Assembly: GCF_007992435.1 (NCBI RefSeq)
Contig: NZ_BKAG01000003.1
Location: forward strand, 62,001 to 126,000
Direction of reading: 5' to 3'
Length of the DNA stretch: 64,000 nucleotides
DNA from: Prosthecobacter gellanilyticus
GTDB lineage: Bacteria > Verrucomicrobiota > Verrucomicrobiia > Verrucomicrobiales > Verrucomicrobiaceae
This document shows, piece after piece, positions 16,293 through 25,078 of the stretch (its first letter is position 1; every line of letters starts with the position of its first letter). The position numbers and the translations under genes were made by a program. The notes beneath the pieces are model-generated. The model was not told the origin of the DNA. It did not search any database and saw nothing but the letters and a program-made list of their open reading frames with translations.

Positions 16293-19049
16293 ATGAAGCC
16301 ACTTCTCAGCCTTCTTCTCCTCACCAGTTCTGCCTTGGCCCACACCTGGAAGGCCGGGGAAGTGCCCACGGACCGCGAAGCACTCCGCGCGCACGTCCTG
16401 GCCGAATGGAAGCGCGAACGCGGCGTGGTGGAGACGGCTTCCACCGCCTCCGTGCTTCAGATTGCAGCGGCGGCGGTCGCCAATGCGGGAGAAGCGCCAC
16501 CCATGGCGAAAGCCTTTCTCCCTTTCACCAGGCTGGATCTGCGATCGGACAATGAGTTCCTCTATGTCGGCTCGAATGGCCTGCCGGATCATGGCATGAT
16601 GGTGGGCATCACCGCCTGGCAGCAGCAGGTGCCGCTGCCGCAAAACTACTTTGGGGACAATGCCTGGTGCATCCCGCTGAAGCCTGTGCCTGCCAAAGAG
16701 CCCGCGATGATCAAAGGCCGCTTTCTGCGCGGAGCCATCGCGCTCGCCGTGAATGGCATTCCCATCTTCAATCCGCAAAACAATCGCGGTGAGATCAGCC
16801 AGGAGATCGGGGAGCTGGACCAGTGGGGCGGGCACTGTGGCCGCGCGGATGATTATCACTACCACATCGTGCCTCTGCATTTGCAGACCCAGGCAGGCAA
16901 GGGCATGCCGGTGGCCTATGCGCTGGATGGCTATCCCATCTACGGTCTCACGGAGCCGGATGGCTCAGCGCCGGGCAAGCTGGATGAATGCCACGGTCAT
17001 GAGACCGCGGAGCTCGGCTATCATTATCATGGATCGATGAAGTATCCCTATGTCATCGGCGGCTTTCACGGAGAAGTCGTGGATTATGAGGGGCAGGTGG
17101 ATCCACAGCCCCGTGCTCAAGGTGTGCGCGAGGCTCTGACCGCCCTTCGAGGCGCTGAGATCACCGCCTTTGAGAGCACCAATAAAGACGGCTACAAACT
17201 CAGCTACGAGGTGAACGGTGACAAACGCAGCGTGAGCTACTCGATCAAGGCTGACGGCACCTATCCCTTCCACTTTGACAATGGTCGCGATGGCACGGCT
17301 GATGAAGTTTACACCGTACGCGGTCAAGGTGGTGGCGGCGGAGGGGGTGGTCGCCCGCAAGGCGGTGGTCCGGAGGGCATGAAGGGCAAAGGAAAAGGCA
17401 AGGGACAGGGCAAAGGTGGGCGTGAGGGAGTGACGGGGGGATTCCCGGCCCGTGAAGGCAACCCAGAGGGGCCAGGAATGGCCCCAATACCTGGCATCCT
17501 GGACGTCAATGGTGATGGTGTTGTCACCGCGCAGGAGTTCGCCGACAATGCGAAGTCAAATGCCGCGAAGAAAGGTGACCCGCTGCCCGATGCGTTGGCG
17601 AAGGCCAGAGAGCAGTTCAACGGCCTTGATCATAATCGTGATGGCAAGCTCGACGCGCCGGAGCTTGATGAACTCGTGGGCAATGCGCCTGCCACGGGTG
17701 CTCCACAGCCGCGTGGTGAAGAGCCCCCTGCTCGGGAAAAGATGAAGCCAGGAGGTGGCGGTGGTGAACGCGGAGGCAAGGGGCAGAACTTTGTCGCGCT
17801 TCCAGATCAGCCACGCAGCAGCGATGGCAAGTTCATGCTCACCAGCCCAGTGGTTGAAGACCTGCAAGCATTGCCCACAGAGTTTACCGGCGATGGCGAT
17901 GGCGATGGCATCAGCCCCCCCTTGATGTGGTCAGGAGCGCCAGCAGGGACGCAGGGCTACGCGTTGATCATGGACCACGTCACACCAGACGGAGATCGGA
18001 AGTGGTACTGGACCGTTTATGACATCCCAGGCAGCGCATCAAGCCTGCCCAAAAATATGACAGATGTCGGTAAACTCGGCACAGGCTTCAAAGGCGAGAT
18101 TGGCTACGAGCCGCCGCACTCCAAAGGGCCTGGTGCGAAGACGTATGTCATCACGCTTTATGCCCTGTCCGGGCCTCTCAAGGTCGCTGGCAAGCCCGGC
18201 CGTGAAGAACTCATCACAGCGATGAATGGCAAGGTGCTCGCGAGCTCCTCGCTGCGAGTCGTTCACTCCAGTGGAGGTGCAGTCACTCCAAAACCTTCTG
18301 CCGAGCCAAAAGCATCACAAAAAGCGACAGCACCGTCCGTGATGCCTTTGCCTGTCGAGCGTTCTGACGGGCCCGCTGATGGCGAACCCAAAAAAGGCGG
18401 CCCTGGTGGCGGCAAAGGCAAAGGAAAGGGCAAAGGCGGCCCCCCAGGACTTGTGAAGCCGAGCATCGCTGACACGATGAAGCTGAACCTCTATGCGGAC
18501 AATTGGTTCATGCTCTACGTTAATGGCCGCCTCGTCGCCGTGGATCCGATCCAGTTCACGCCGCACAATGTGGTGAGTGTGGACTTCCTCCCCGAGTATC
18601 CGATGACCATCGCCGTGCTCGCGAAGGATAATGCCGATCCCAAGACCGGCATGGAATACGGCACCAATATTGGTGATGGCGGCTTCTGCCTGAAATTCGC
18701 GGATGGCACCGTGACTAATGCCTCCTGGAAGGCGAAGAACTTCTTCCACGGTCCGGTGAACGCAGACACGGCCCATCCAAAAGTGCTGCAAGAATCATTG
18801 CCGGAAAACTGGTGGGCCGTGGATTATGACGACAGCACCTGGAAGAACGCCAGAGAGTACACCGTGGAAGAGGTCGACCCCAAGCAGCCCTACTTCGAAA
18901 GCGACTTCGAAGGCGCGAAGTTCATCTGGAGTGATGACATTGCCCTCGATAACACCGTCATCTTCCGCACCAGGGTCGAGAAGCCCGGCTGGACTCCGCG
19001 CTGGAACACCAAACCTGATCTGGATGTCAGTGGCGTGCCTCAACGATAA
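16293..19049 (+). CDS. Secreted YHYH / EF-hand / PEBP multidomain protein
   Basis: 918 residues from ATG 16293, a start that yields a clean Sec signal peptide (MKPLLSLLLLTSSALA). Domains in order: a YHYH domain (about 60-270) with GRADDYHYHIVPL, ALDGYPIYG and LGYHYHGSMKYPY; a Gly-rich linker starting GGGGGGGRPQGG and running into KGKGKGKGQGKGG; two EF-hand loops, DVNGDGVVTAQEF and DHNRDGKLDAPEL; a PEBP/YbhB-like domain (about 510-655) with SPPLMWSGAP and KWYWTVYDIPG; a second Gly/Lys linker GGGKGKGKGKGGPPG; and a C-terminal beta domain (about 730-918) of galactose-binding-like appearance. It is the first gene of a co-directional secreted-protein cluster, 17 bp ahead of a sulfatase. The function is unknown; calcium binding is likely. 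Confidence 0.85.
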   Translation: MKPLLSLLLLTSSALAHTWKAGEVPTDREALRAHVLAEWKRERGVVETASTASVLQIAAAAVANAGEAPPMAKAFLPFTRLDLRSDNEFLYVGSNGLPDHGMMVGITAWQQQVPLPQNYFGDNAWCIPLKPVPAKEPAMIKGRFLRGAIALAVNGIPIFNPQNNRGEISQEIGELDQWGGHCGRADDYHYHIVPLHLQTQAGKGMPVAYALDGYPIYGLTEPDGSAPGKLDECHGHETAELGYHYHGSMKYPYVIGGFHGEVVDYEGQVDPQPRAQGVREALTALRGAEITAFESTNKDGYKLSYEVNGDKRSVSYSIKADGTYPFHFDNGRDGTADEVYTVRGQGGGGGGGGRPQGGGPEGMKGKGKGKGQGKGGREGVTGGFPAREGNPEGPGMAPIPGILDVNGDGVVTAQEFADNAKSNAAKKGDPLPDALAKAREQFNGLDHNRDGKLDAPELDELVGNAPATGAPQPRGEEPPAREKMKPGGGGGERGGKGQNFVALPDQPRSSDGKFMLTSPVVEDLQALPTEFTGDGDGDGISPPLMWSGAPAGTQGYALIMDHVTPDGDRKWYWTVYDIPGSASSLPKNMTDVGKLGTGFKGEIGYEPPHSKGPGAKTYVITLYALSGPLKVAGKPGREELITAMNGKVLASSSLRVVHSSGGAVTPKPSAEPKASQKATAPSVMPLPVERSDGPADGEPKKGGPGGGKGKGKGKGGPPGLVKPSIADTMKLNLYADNWFMLYVNGRLVAVDPIQFTPHNVVSVDFLPEYPMTIAVLAKDNADPKTGMEYGTNIGDGGFCLKFADGTVTNASWKAKNFFHGPVNADTAHPKVLQESLPENWWAVDYDDSTWKNAREYTVEEVDPKQPYFESDFEGAKFIWSDDIALDNTVIFRTRVEKPGWTPRWNTKPDLDVSGVPQR

Positions 19050-19066
19050 CCTTCTTCCTCACGAGT

Positions 19067-20494
19067 ATGAAATCCCTGCGTTCTCTTGCTCTTCTCTTGC
19101 TCGGACACTCGGTATTTGCCGCCGAGCCGCCTAACTTCATCTTCATTCTCTCAGATGATCAGGACTGGACAGGCCTCTCCGTGCAAATGCACCCGGATCT
19201 GCCAAACTCCAAGAGTGACTTCTTCCGCACCCCGAATCTGGAAAAATTTGCTGCCCAGGGCATGCGGTTTAGCGCAGCTTATGCCCCTGCGCCCGTGTGC
19301 TCGCCCACACGCATCAGTTTGCAGACGGGGCGTAATCCCGCGGCGCTCGGATGGACCAAGGCCGCGCCTGCGGAGGAAGGACACCGCTTGATCGAAGGAG
19401 CCTCGAGAAAGCACATCGACAGCCGTGAGGTCACGGTGGCGGAGATGCTGCGCTCCGCCGGATACGTCACCGCTCATTTTGGCAAATGGCACCTTGGCGG
19501 CGGCGGCCCAGATTCTCACGGTTACGATGTCAGTGACGGCGATACGGGGAATCGTGATGCAGATGCTTTTGTGGATCCCAATCCGGTGGACATTTTTGGC
19601 ATGAATGAGCGCGCGGAGGCTTTCATGAAGAAGCAGGTGCAGGCGAAAAAGCCCTTCTACATGCAGATGTCGTACTATGCCCTTCACCTCCCTGAGAATG
19701 CGTTGAAGTCCACGCGTGAGTTTTACGAGAAGCAGACGCCTGGACGCATGCACAGTGATGTGGATCGTGCGGCCATCACGACAGACCTGGACACTGGCGT
19801 GGGGCGTCTGTTGGAAGCTGTGCAACGCCTCGGGCTGAGCACGAACACGTATGTCATCTACATGTCCGACAACGGTGGCGGCGGCGGTGGTGGCGGCGGA
19901 AAAGGCAAGGGCGGTGGCGGCGGTGGTCGTGAAAACGTTCGTCCACTGACTGCTGGCAAAGGCGGTGTGTGGGAAGGCGGCATTCGCGTGCCGCTGATCA
20001 TTCGCGGGCCAGGCATCGCGGCGAACTCCTGGTGCCATGAGCGGGTGGTGGGGTATGACTTCTTTCCCACACTGTGCCGGCTGGCAGGGGTGAAGCAGGC
20101 TCTCCCAGAAAATTTGGAGGGTGGGGACGTATCCCACCTGCTGCGGGGCAGTCATGAGCCGGTACGTAGGTCCCGGGATGCGCTGGTGTTTCACTTTCCG
20201 CATTACCAGGGAGACACACCTCACAGCGCCATTCTAAAAAGCCGCTACAAGCTCATTCACTTTTATGAGACCGGAGAGAACCGCCTGTTTGATCTTGATG
20301 CCGATCTCGCTGAGCGGAATGACTTGTCCGCCAGGCAGCCAGCGATCGCCGAAAGCATGGCGCAGGAGCTTTCAGCCTATCTGACCGAGGTCGAGGCGGA
20401 GATGCCACGGCCTAACAGGAACTATGATCCTGCCAAAGAACCTGCCAGAAAGGGTGGTGGCAAAGGTGATAAGAAGGGAGGGCCGAAGCCATGA
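19067..20494 (+). CDS. Secreted sulfatase with Gly-rich insert
   Basis: 475 residues with Sec signal peptide MKSLRSLALLLLGHSVFAAE. The S1 sulfatase signature is VCSPTRISLQTGR; Cys78 is expected to be converted to formylglycine, giving the catalytic residue. Other family marks are the metal-binding FILSDDQDW, HFGKWHLGG and MSDNGG (Asp268, Asn269), and the later GKGGVWEGGIRVP. A run of Gly broken by KGKG (residues 270-287) directly follows the metal-binding Asp-Asn, where relatives have a short loop. The C-terminus is another Gly/Lys tail (KGGGKGDKKGG). Its last 4 bp overlap the phosphoesterase ATG, so the two are translationally coupled. Likely substrate: a sulfated polysaccharide or sulfate ester; identity unknown. 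Confidence 0.93.
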   Translation: MKSLRSLALLLLGHSVFAAEPPNFIFILSDDQDWTGLSVQMHPDLPNSKSDFFRTPNLEKFAAQGMRFSAAYAPAPVCSPTRISLQTGRNPAALGWTKAAPAEEGHRLIEGASRKHIDSREVTVAEMLRSAGYVTAHFGKWHLGGGGPDSHGYDVSDGDTGNRDADAFVDPNPVDIFGMNERAEAFMKKQVQAKKPFYMQMSYYALHLPENALKSTREFYEKQTPGRMHSDVDRAAITTDLDTGVGRLLEAVQRLGLSTNTYVIYMSDNGGGGGGGGGKGKGGGGGGRENVRPLTAGKGGVWEGGIRVPLIIRGPGIAANSWCHERVVGYDFFPTLCRLAGVKQALPENLEGGDVSHLLRGSHEPVRRSRDALVFHFPHYQGDTPHSAILKSRYKLIHFYETGENRLFDLDADLAERNDLSARQPAIAESMAQELSAYLTEVEAEMPRPNRNYDPAKEPARKGGGKGDKKGGPKP

Positions 20495-21879
20495 AGGCCT
20501 TGGTGACATCCATGAGCTTTGCTGTGCTGGCGCTGCTGCTGGTCGCAGCCGCGCCTGAAGCCGGAGAAAAACCAAAGGGCGGCGGCAAGGAAGGAGGAAA
20601 GGGCGGTGCAGGCCAGGGCGGCCAGGTGGAGTCTGCCGTGGTGCCGCCGTATCTTTTCAATGTGTGGCTTTGCCGGCCAGGTGCGGAATCGATGACGGTC
20701 AGCGTGCTCGCGTGGGAAGACATGGATGCCTTCATCGAGTATGGTGACGGATTGAAGAGTGAAGTGGTCAAGCTAAAGGCTGGTGAGCCCCAAAACATCG
20801 TGCTGGGCGGATTGAAGCCGGACACGGGTTACAATTACCGCCTGACGTATCGCCGTGCCGGTGGTGAAGCCATGCAGGACTCGATGCGCAGCTTTCACAC
20901 GCAGCGGAATTCCGGATCGAGTTTTTCCTTCGTCATGCAGGCGGACTCGCACCTCGACAACAACACGGACGTCCGTGTCTACCAGCAAACACTGGCCAAC
21001 ATGCTCACCGACAAGCCGGACTTGATGATTGACCTCGGGGACACCACGATGGTGGACAAGTTTGGCAAATTCTACACTCGCTCAGAATCCCAGTACAAAG
21101 CGCAACGCTACTATATGGGGCGCATCGCGCACAGCGTACCGATTCTCATGGTGCTCGGGAATCACGATGGTGAGAAGGGCAGCGACCCGGAGATGTCTGA
21201 ATGGTCGCTGAGGCAGCGCAAAACCTATTTCCCGAACCCGGCCGATGGAAATGACAAGCACAGCTACTTCGCCTTTGAATGGGGCAATTCGCTATTCATT
21301 GGTCTCGACCCGTTTTGGTCCACCATGCAGCGCGGAGCCTCGGGCTGGGACATGACGCTCGGGGAGGCTCAGTACCACTGGCTCGCCAAGGCTTTAGCAG
21401 GGAGCAAAGCCGAGTTTAAATTCATCTTCATCCATCATCTCGTGGGAGGACTGGGTCGCGATGTCCGGGGCGGTGCTGGCACGGCTCCTTACATGGAATG
21501 GGGCGGCAAGAATGCCGACGGCACGGATGGGTTCAAACTGCACCGCCCAGGCTGGGAAATGCCGCTGCATGAACTATTCGTGAAACATGGCGTGAACATC
21601 GTTTTTCACGGGCACGATCACCTGTTCGTCAAAGAGGAGCGTGACGGCATCATCTACCAGGAAGTGCCGCAGCCTGGACACCCGAGTGGCGGCACCCGCA
21701 GTGCGGAGGAGTATGGCTATGAGGGAGTCATTTTTGGCAGTAGCGGCCATGTGCGCGTGAGTGTCGAGGGCCGTGAAGCCACGGTAGACTATATCCGCAG
21801 CATCGTTCCTGGTGTGACGAGGACAGATTTGGAGAATGGAGCGATCGAGCATTCCTACAAAGTGCGCCCGCGCGGCTGA
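20491..21879 (+). CDS. Secreted calcineurin-like metallophosphoesterase with Fn3-like N-domain
   Basis: 462 residues. A signal peptide is followed by a Gly/Lys-rich linker (GEKPKGGGKEGGKGGAGQGG), then a beta-sandwich resembling the N-domain of purple acid phosphatases (about 50-140). The catalytic domain carries the metal motifs MQADSHLD, LGDTTM, LGNHDGEKG, FIHHLVGG and FHGHDHLF, all in the expected order. It probably hydrolyses phosphate esters in the periplasm or outside the cell. The gene overlaps the sulfatase stop by 4 bp (20491-20494). The shared low-complexity linker composition with both upstream genes suggests a common export or localisation property; that is inference. Confidence 0.9.
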   Translation: MKALVTSMSFAVLALLLVAAAPEAGEKPKGGGKEGGKGGAGQGGQVESAVVPPYLFNVWLCRPGAESMTVSVLAWEDMDAFIEYGDGLKSEVVKLKAGEPQNIVLGGLKPDTGYNYRLTYRRAGGEAMQDSMRSFHTQRNSGSSFSFVMQADSHLDNNTDVRVYQQTLANMLTDKPDLMIDLGDTTMVDKFGKFYTRSESQYKAQRYYMGRIAHSVPILMVLGNHDGEKGSDPEMSEWSLRQRKTYFPNPADGNDKHSYFAFEWGNSLFIGLDPFWSTMQRGASGWDMTLGEAQYHWLAKALAGSKAEFKFIFIHHLVGGLGRDVRGGAGTAPYMEWGGKNADGTDGFKLHRPGWEMPLHELFVKHGVNIVFHGHDHLFVKEERDGIIYQEVPQPGHPSGGTRSAEEYGYEGVIFGSSGHVRVSVEGREATVDYIRSIVPGVTRTDLENGAIEHSYKVRPRG

Positions 21880-21963
21880 TCATGAGTGGACGATGAGAAA
21901 TGGCGCAATCAAAGTGGAGGAGTGTTCGTTCATCACACTTCCACTTAACATCGCCAACCTTCC

Positions 21964-22596
21964 ATGCATCCTCTTCGTCTCGCCTCCGCTCTTCTCGTCG
22001 CTGCCTTGCTCGCCACGTCCACCCATGCTGCGGATGATCTGAAGAAGGTCGCGGCGGCCATCGATGGCTATCGCTTCGAGTTTCCGTGCAAGGATCCTAT
22101 GCCGGAGAATCCGAAGCCCGGCGCAGACGGCATCTCCGCCCGCATGACGGACAACCCTGAGACGAATGACAAGTTCACCGATGTGAAGACTTTCGGCGGT
22201 GAAGCAGGCAAGCGCTACAAGGTCACCCTGCGTGTGCGCGGAGTCGTGGAGCCCATGATGTACAAAGATGGCATCAAGGAAGGCGAGCGCTTCTACATCG
22301 GCGGTGTGCCTAACAACAAGACATACAACATCTACCAGCTCAGCGTCTCGTCACCGGTCGCGCATTTCTTCTTCAACCGGGATGACAAGGTCGGGCACCG
22401 CATCTTCACGATCGACTACACCGCCTCCATCATCGTGGAAGGCGGTGCCACGCTCACCTTTCACGGGGACGGCCAGAACGGGCACATGATCACGAACTTC
22501 GAGAAGCTCGTCGTGCCAGATGTCGCTCCCGCACCAAAGCCCTTCAACGGCCAGTTCATCCAGCTGGATGTGACGGATGTCACTGAGGTGAAGTAA
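21964..22596 (+). CDS. Secreted protein of unknown function
   Basis: 210 residues with a signal peptide (MHPLRLASALLVAALLATSTHA). The mature part is beta-rich: FPCKDPMPENPKPGADG, RYKVTLRVRGVVEPMMY, NNKTYNIYQLSVSS and TASIIVEGGATLTFHGDGQN, suggesting a beta-sandwich such as a carbohydrate-binding or C-type adhesive domain. No catalytic motif was recognised. It is 84 bp downstream of the phosphoesterase and on the same strand, so it may be part of the same secreted-protein cluster. Confidence 0.65.
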   Translation: MHPLRLASALLVAALLATSTHAADDLKKVAAAIDGYRFEFPCKDPMPENPKPGADGISARMTDNPETNDKFTDVKTFGGEAGKRYKVTLRVRGVVEPMMYKDGIKEGERFYIGGVPNNKTYNIYQLSVSSPVAHFFFNRDDKVGHRIFTIDYTASIIVEGGATLTFHGDGQNGHMITNFEKLVVPDVAPAPKPFNGQFIQLDVTDVTEVK

Positions 22597-22639
22597 TCAC
22601 TATTTGTTAGGTTTTTTATTCTGCTTGTTTCCCACCTCC

Positions 22640-23779
22640 ATGAATCTCCGTTCCATCCTCGCTCTCAGCCTTGTGGCCATTGCCTTGCCTGCTTTCTCCG
22701 CGGACAAAGCCAAGGAAAAGAAACCTGAACGTCCGCAGCCGCCCACACGCCCCTTCGATGCGCCCGGCGCGCCGAAGTTCACGCGGCTCGATGGCAAGCC
22801 TGGCGCGGTGCCACCGGTGAATGCGGAGGGTGACTACGTCATCGGTCCTGACTACGTCGCCGCTCCGGAAACCAAGGTCGTCGAAGGCGTGCCCCAAGGA
22901 AAAGTGCAACAGTTCCAGATCGACTCGAAGGACTGCAAGCTCTTCAACCCTGGCATCGCGCGTGAGGTGTTTGGCACGGTGGATCCGAAGAACCCGAAGA
23001 CCCTCATCGTCGAGACTCATCCCATCGACTACAAGCGCACCATCACCGTCTATGTGCCGGCTCAGTATCAGGCAGGCAGCGCAGCGCCGTTCATCGTCAC
23101 GCATGATGGTCCTGGACTCGGCAAGCCGGACATGAACCTCCCGCGCATTTTGGACAACCTCATCGCGCAGAAGCGCGTGCCGGCGATGATCGCCATCATG
23201 ATCTCCAGCGGCGGTGGCGATGCGCAGGGTCATGAGCGCGGCCGCGAGTATGACACCATGTCCGGTTTGTATGCCGAATACATCGAGAACGAGGTGCTGC
23301 CGCTGGTGGAGAAGAACTACAGCGTGAAGCTCACCAAGGATCCCGAAGGCCGCGCCACCATGGGGAACAGCAGCGGCGGCTCCGCCGCGCTCGCCATGGC
23401 CTGGTATCGCCCGGACCTGTATCACCGCGTGCTCACCTTCTCCGGCACCTATGTGAACCAGCAGTGGCCCTTCAATCCCGAGACGCCGGATGGTGCCTGG
23501 GGCTTTCATAACAAGATCATTCCTGAAAGCCCCGTGAAGCCTCTGCGCATCTGGATGGCCGTGGGCGATCGCGATCTTCTCAACCCTAACGTCATGCGTG
23601 ACGACATGCACGACTGGGTGGAAGCCAATCACCGCATGGCCAAGGTGCTGAAGGCCAAGGGTTATCACTATCAGTATGTCTACTGCCTCAACGCCGGCCA
23701 CGGCATCGGCCCCGCCCGCCCGCAGATCACCCCGCAGGCGCTGGAGTGGCTCTGGCAGGGATATGCAGCCGCGAAGTAA
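22640..23779 (+). CDS. Secreted esterase, enterochelin-esterase/esterase-D-like
   Basis: 379 residues from ATG 22640, which gives a proper signal peptide (MNLRSILALSLVAIALPAFS); the open frame 12 codons longer is less likely. A Lys/Pro-rich spacer follows. The alpha/beta-hydrolase domain has YKRTITVYVPAQYQ, FIVTHDGPG, nucleophile elbow MGNSSGGSAA (Ser244), GDRDLLNPN and a terminal His in LNAGHGIGP, as in the putative-esterase (PF00756-type) family that includes feruloyl esterases and enterochelin esterases. Within a sulfatase/esterase cluster, deacylation of a polysaccharide is plausible. It precedes a LamG-like protein gene. Confidence 0.85.
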   Translation: MNLRSILALSLVAIALPAFSADKAKEKKPERPQPPTRPFDAPGAPKFTRLDGKPGAVPPVNAEGDYVIGPDYVAAPETKVVEGVPQGKVQQFQIDSKDCKLFNPGIAREVFGTVDPKNPKTLIVETHPIDYKRTITVYVPAQYQAGSAAPFIVTHDGPGLGKPDMNLPRILDNLIAQKRVPAMIAIMISSGGGDAQGHERGREYDTMSGLYAEYIENEVLPLVEKNYSVKLTKDPEGRATMGNSSGGSAALAMAWYRPDLYHRVLTFSGTYVNQQWPFNPETPDGAWGFHNKIIPESPVKPLRIWMAVGDRDLLNPNVMRDDMHDWVEANHRMAKVLKAKGYHYQYVYCLNAGHGIGPARPQITPQALEWLWQGYAAAK

Positions 23780-23809
23780 TCGCGATCCGTCAGGCGAATG
23801 AATCCCTCC

Positions 23810-24979
23810 ATGAAACCACTCTTACTTATCAGCGCCTGGCTGCTGGTCTCATCCAGTGTGCTAGCCGCTCCCGGCGACTACCTCATTGAGGAAGATGGCG
23901 CGGAAGGGCCCCTTCCACCGAGCCTGGAGTTTCATCATGGTTCCTGGAAGTTTGGTGAGGGCGCCATGATCGGCGAGCAGGTGCCGACGGAGAACCACAC
24001 CGCGACCATCAAAGCCCTGATGGCCTTTGATCAAATGAAGGTGGAATGGAAGATGAAGTTCGCCGTGCCGAAGCAAAAGTTTCTCTTCGTGGCCTGGGGT
24101 GAGAAAGGCGGACACGCCATGGATTTCACCTTTGCGCCAGACACCGGTGAGATGGCGCTTGTGCGCCCGAAGTCGAAGGACCAAGAGAGTGCCGTGCTGG
24201 TGAAGGGAAAGCTCACGAAGCTCGATACCGAGTGGCATGAGGTCAAGTGCATCCATGACGGCCCGAATTTCACCCTAACCATTGATGGTGTTACGATCAC
24301 CACGATAGATGAATCCTTCAATCGTCCCATGGGTCCCTTCTTCCTCAATGGTGGTGGTTTCAATGGTGCGAAGTTTTTGGTGAAGGACCTGAAGGTCAGC
24401 GCCTTGCCCGGCTCACCCACGACACGTCCGCTCCTGCCACCCAGCCCGCCCAAGGCTGCGGCCGTCCCCGCCAGGAAAATCCAGCCGGAGAAGTTCTACT
24501 CTCAAGGAGCTGATGATCGCCTCATTGCAGACTTTGAAGGCGAGGGCTTCGGAGCATGGACCACCACGGGAGATGCGTTTGGCAGCGGCCCGCAAGCACT
24601 GAAGGACTGCCGGAACAAACCTGACCGTGCCTGGGGTTTAAAGCTCGTGAATTCGTATCGTGCCGGCGACAAGCCCACCGGCACGCTGACCTCGCCCACG
24701 TTCACCCTCGACCGCCGCTATTTGCACTTTCTCATCGGCGGCGGACCTCACAAGGAGCAGACCTGTTTAAACCTAGTCATCGATGGTAAAGTCGTGCGCA
24801 GCGCAACGGGTTGCGGCATGAAGAATGACAAGCGCGAGGAGATCATGCTTTGGGAGTCCTGGGATCTCCGAGAGTTTCAGGGCCAGATGGCGGCCCTACA
24901 GCTTGTGGACAATCACACCGGCGGCTGGGGCCACATCCAGGTGGATCATCCCGCACTCTCAAACGCGCCTCTGGACTAA
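23810..24979 (+). CDS. Secreted LamG-like and levanase-C-like two-domain protein
   Basis: 389 residues from ATG 23810, with signal peptide MKPLLLISAWLLVSSSVLAA. The N-terminal half (about 30-205) is a concanavalin-A/DUF1080-like beta-sandwich (LEFHHGSWKFGEGAMIGEQ, MKVEWKMKFAVP, NGAKFLVKDLKVSALPG). A Pro/Ala linker follows, then a second domain (about 245-385) with LIADFEGEGFGAWTTTGDAF, YLHFLIGGGPH and VVRSATG, resembling the domain found at the start of many verrucomicrobial levanase/GH32-like proteins. No catalytic acid of GH32 was seen, so it is probably a binding protein. Confidence 0.75.
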   Translation: MKPLLLISAWLLVSSSVLAAPGDYLIEEDGAEGPLPPSLEFHHGSWKFGEGAMIGEQVPTENHTATIKALMAFDQMKVEWKMKFAVPKQKFLFVAWGEKGGHAMDFTFAPDTGEMALVRPKSKDQESAVLVKGKLTKLDTEWHEVKCIHDGPNFTLTIDGVTITTIDESFNRPMGPFFLNGGGFNGAKFLVKDLKVSALPGSPTTRPLLPPSPPKAAAVPARKIQPEKFYSQGADDRLIADFEGEGFGAWTTTGDAFGSGPQALKDCRNKPDRAWGLKLVNSYRAGDKPTGTLTSPTFTLDRRYLHFLIGGGPHKEQTCLNLVIDGKVVRSATGCGMKNDKREEIMLWESWDLREFQGQMAALQLVDNHTGGWGHIQVDHPALSNAPLD

Positions 24980-25078
24980 GGTCATAGAGCCGCCGTCTGA
25001 GGACAGGCATCGCTGCCTGCGCTCTTGAAGCGTGTAGTTGCTGACAGTTCATGCCGGGGCTGGCGTTTCTGCACCTCG

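Noticed and set aside
24980-25078. Upstream extension of the BD-FAE-like esterase
   Set aside because: The ATG at 25079 starts a signal peptide, while the preceding open codons show no such feature.
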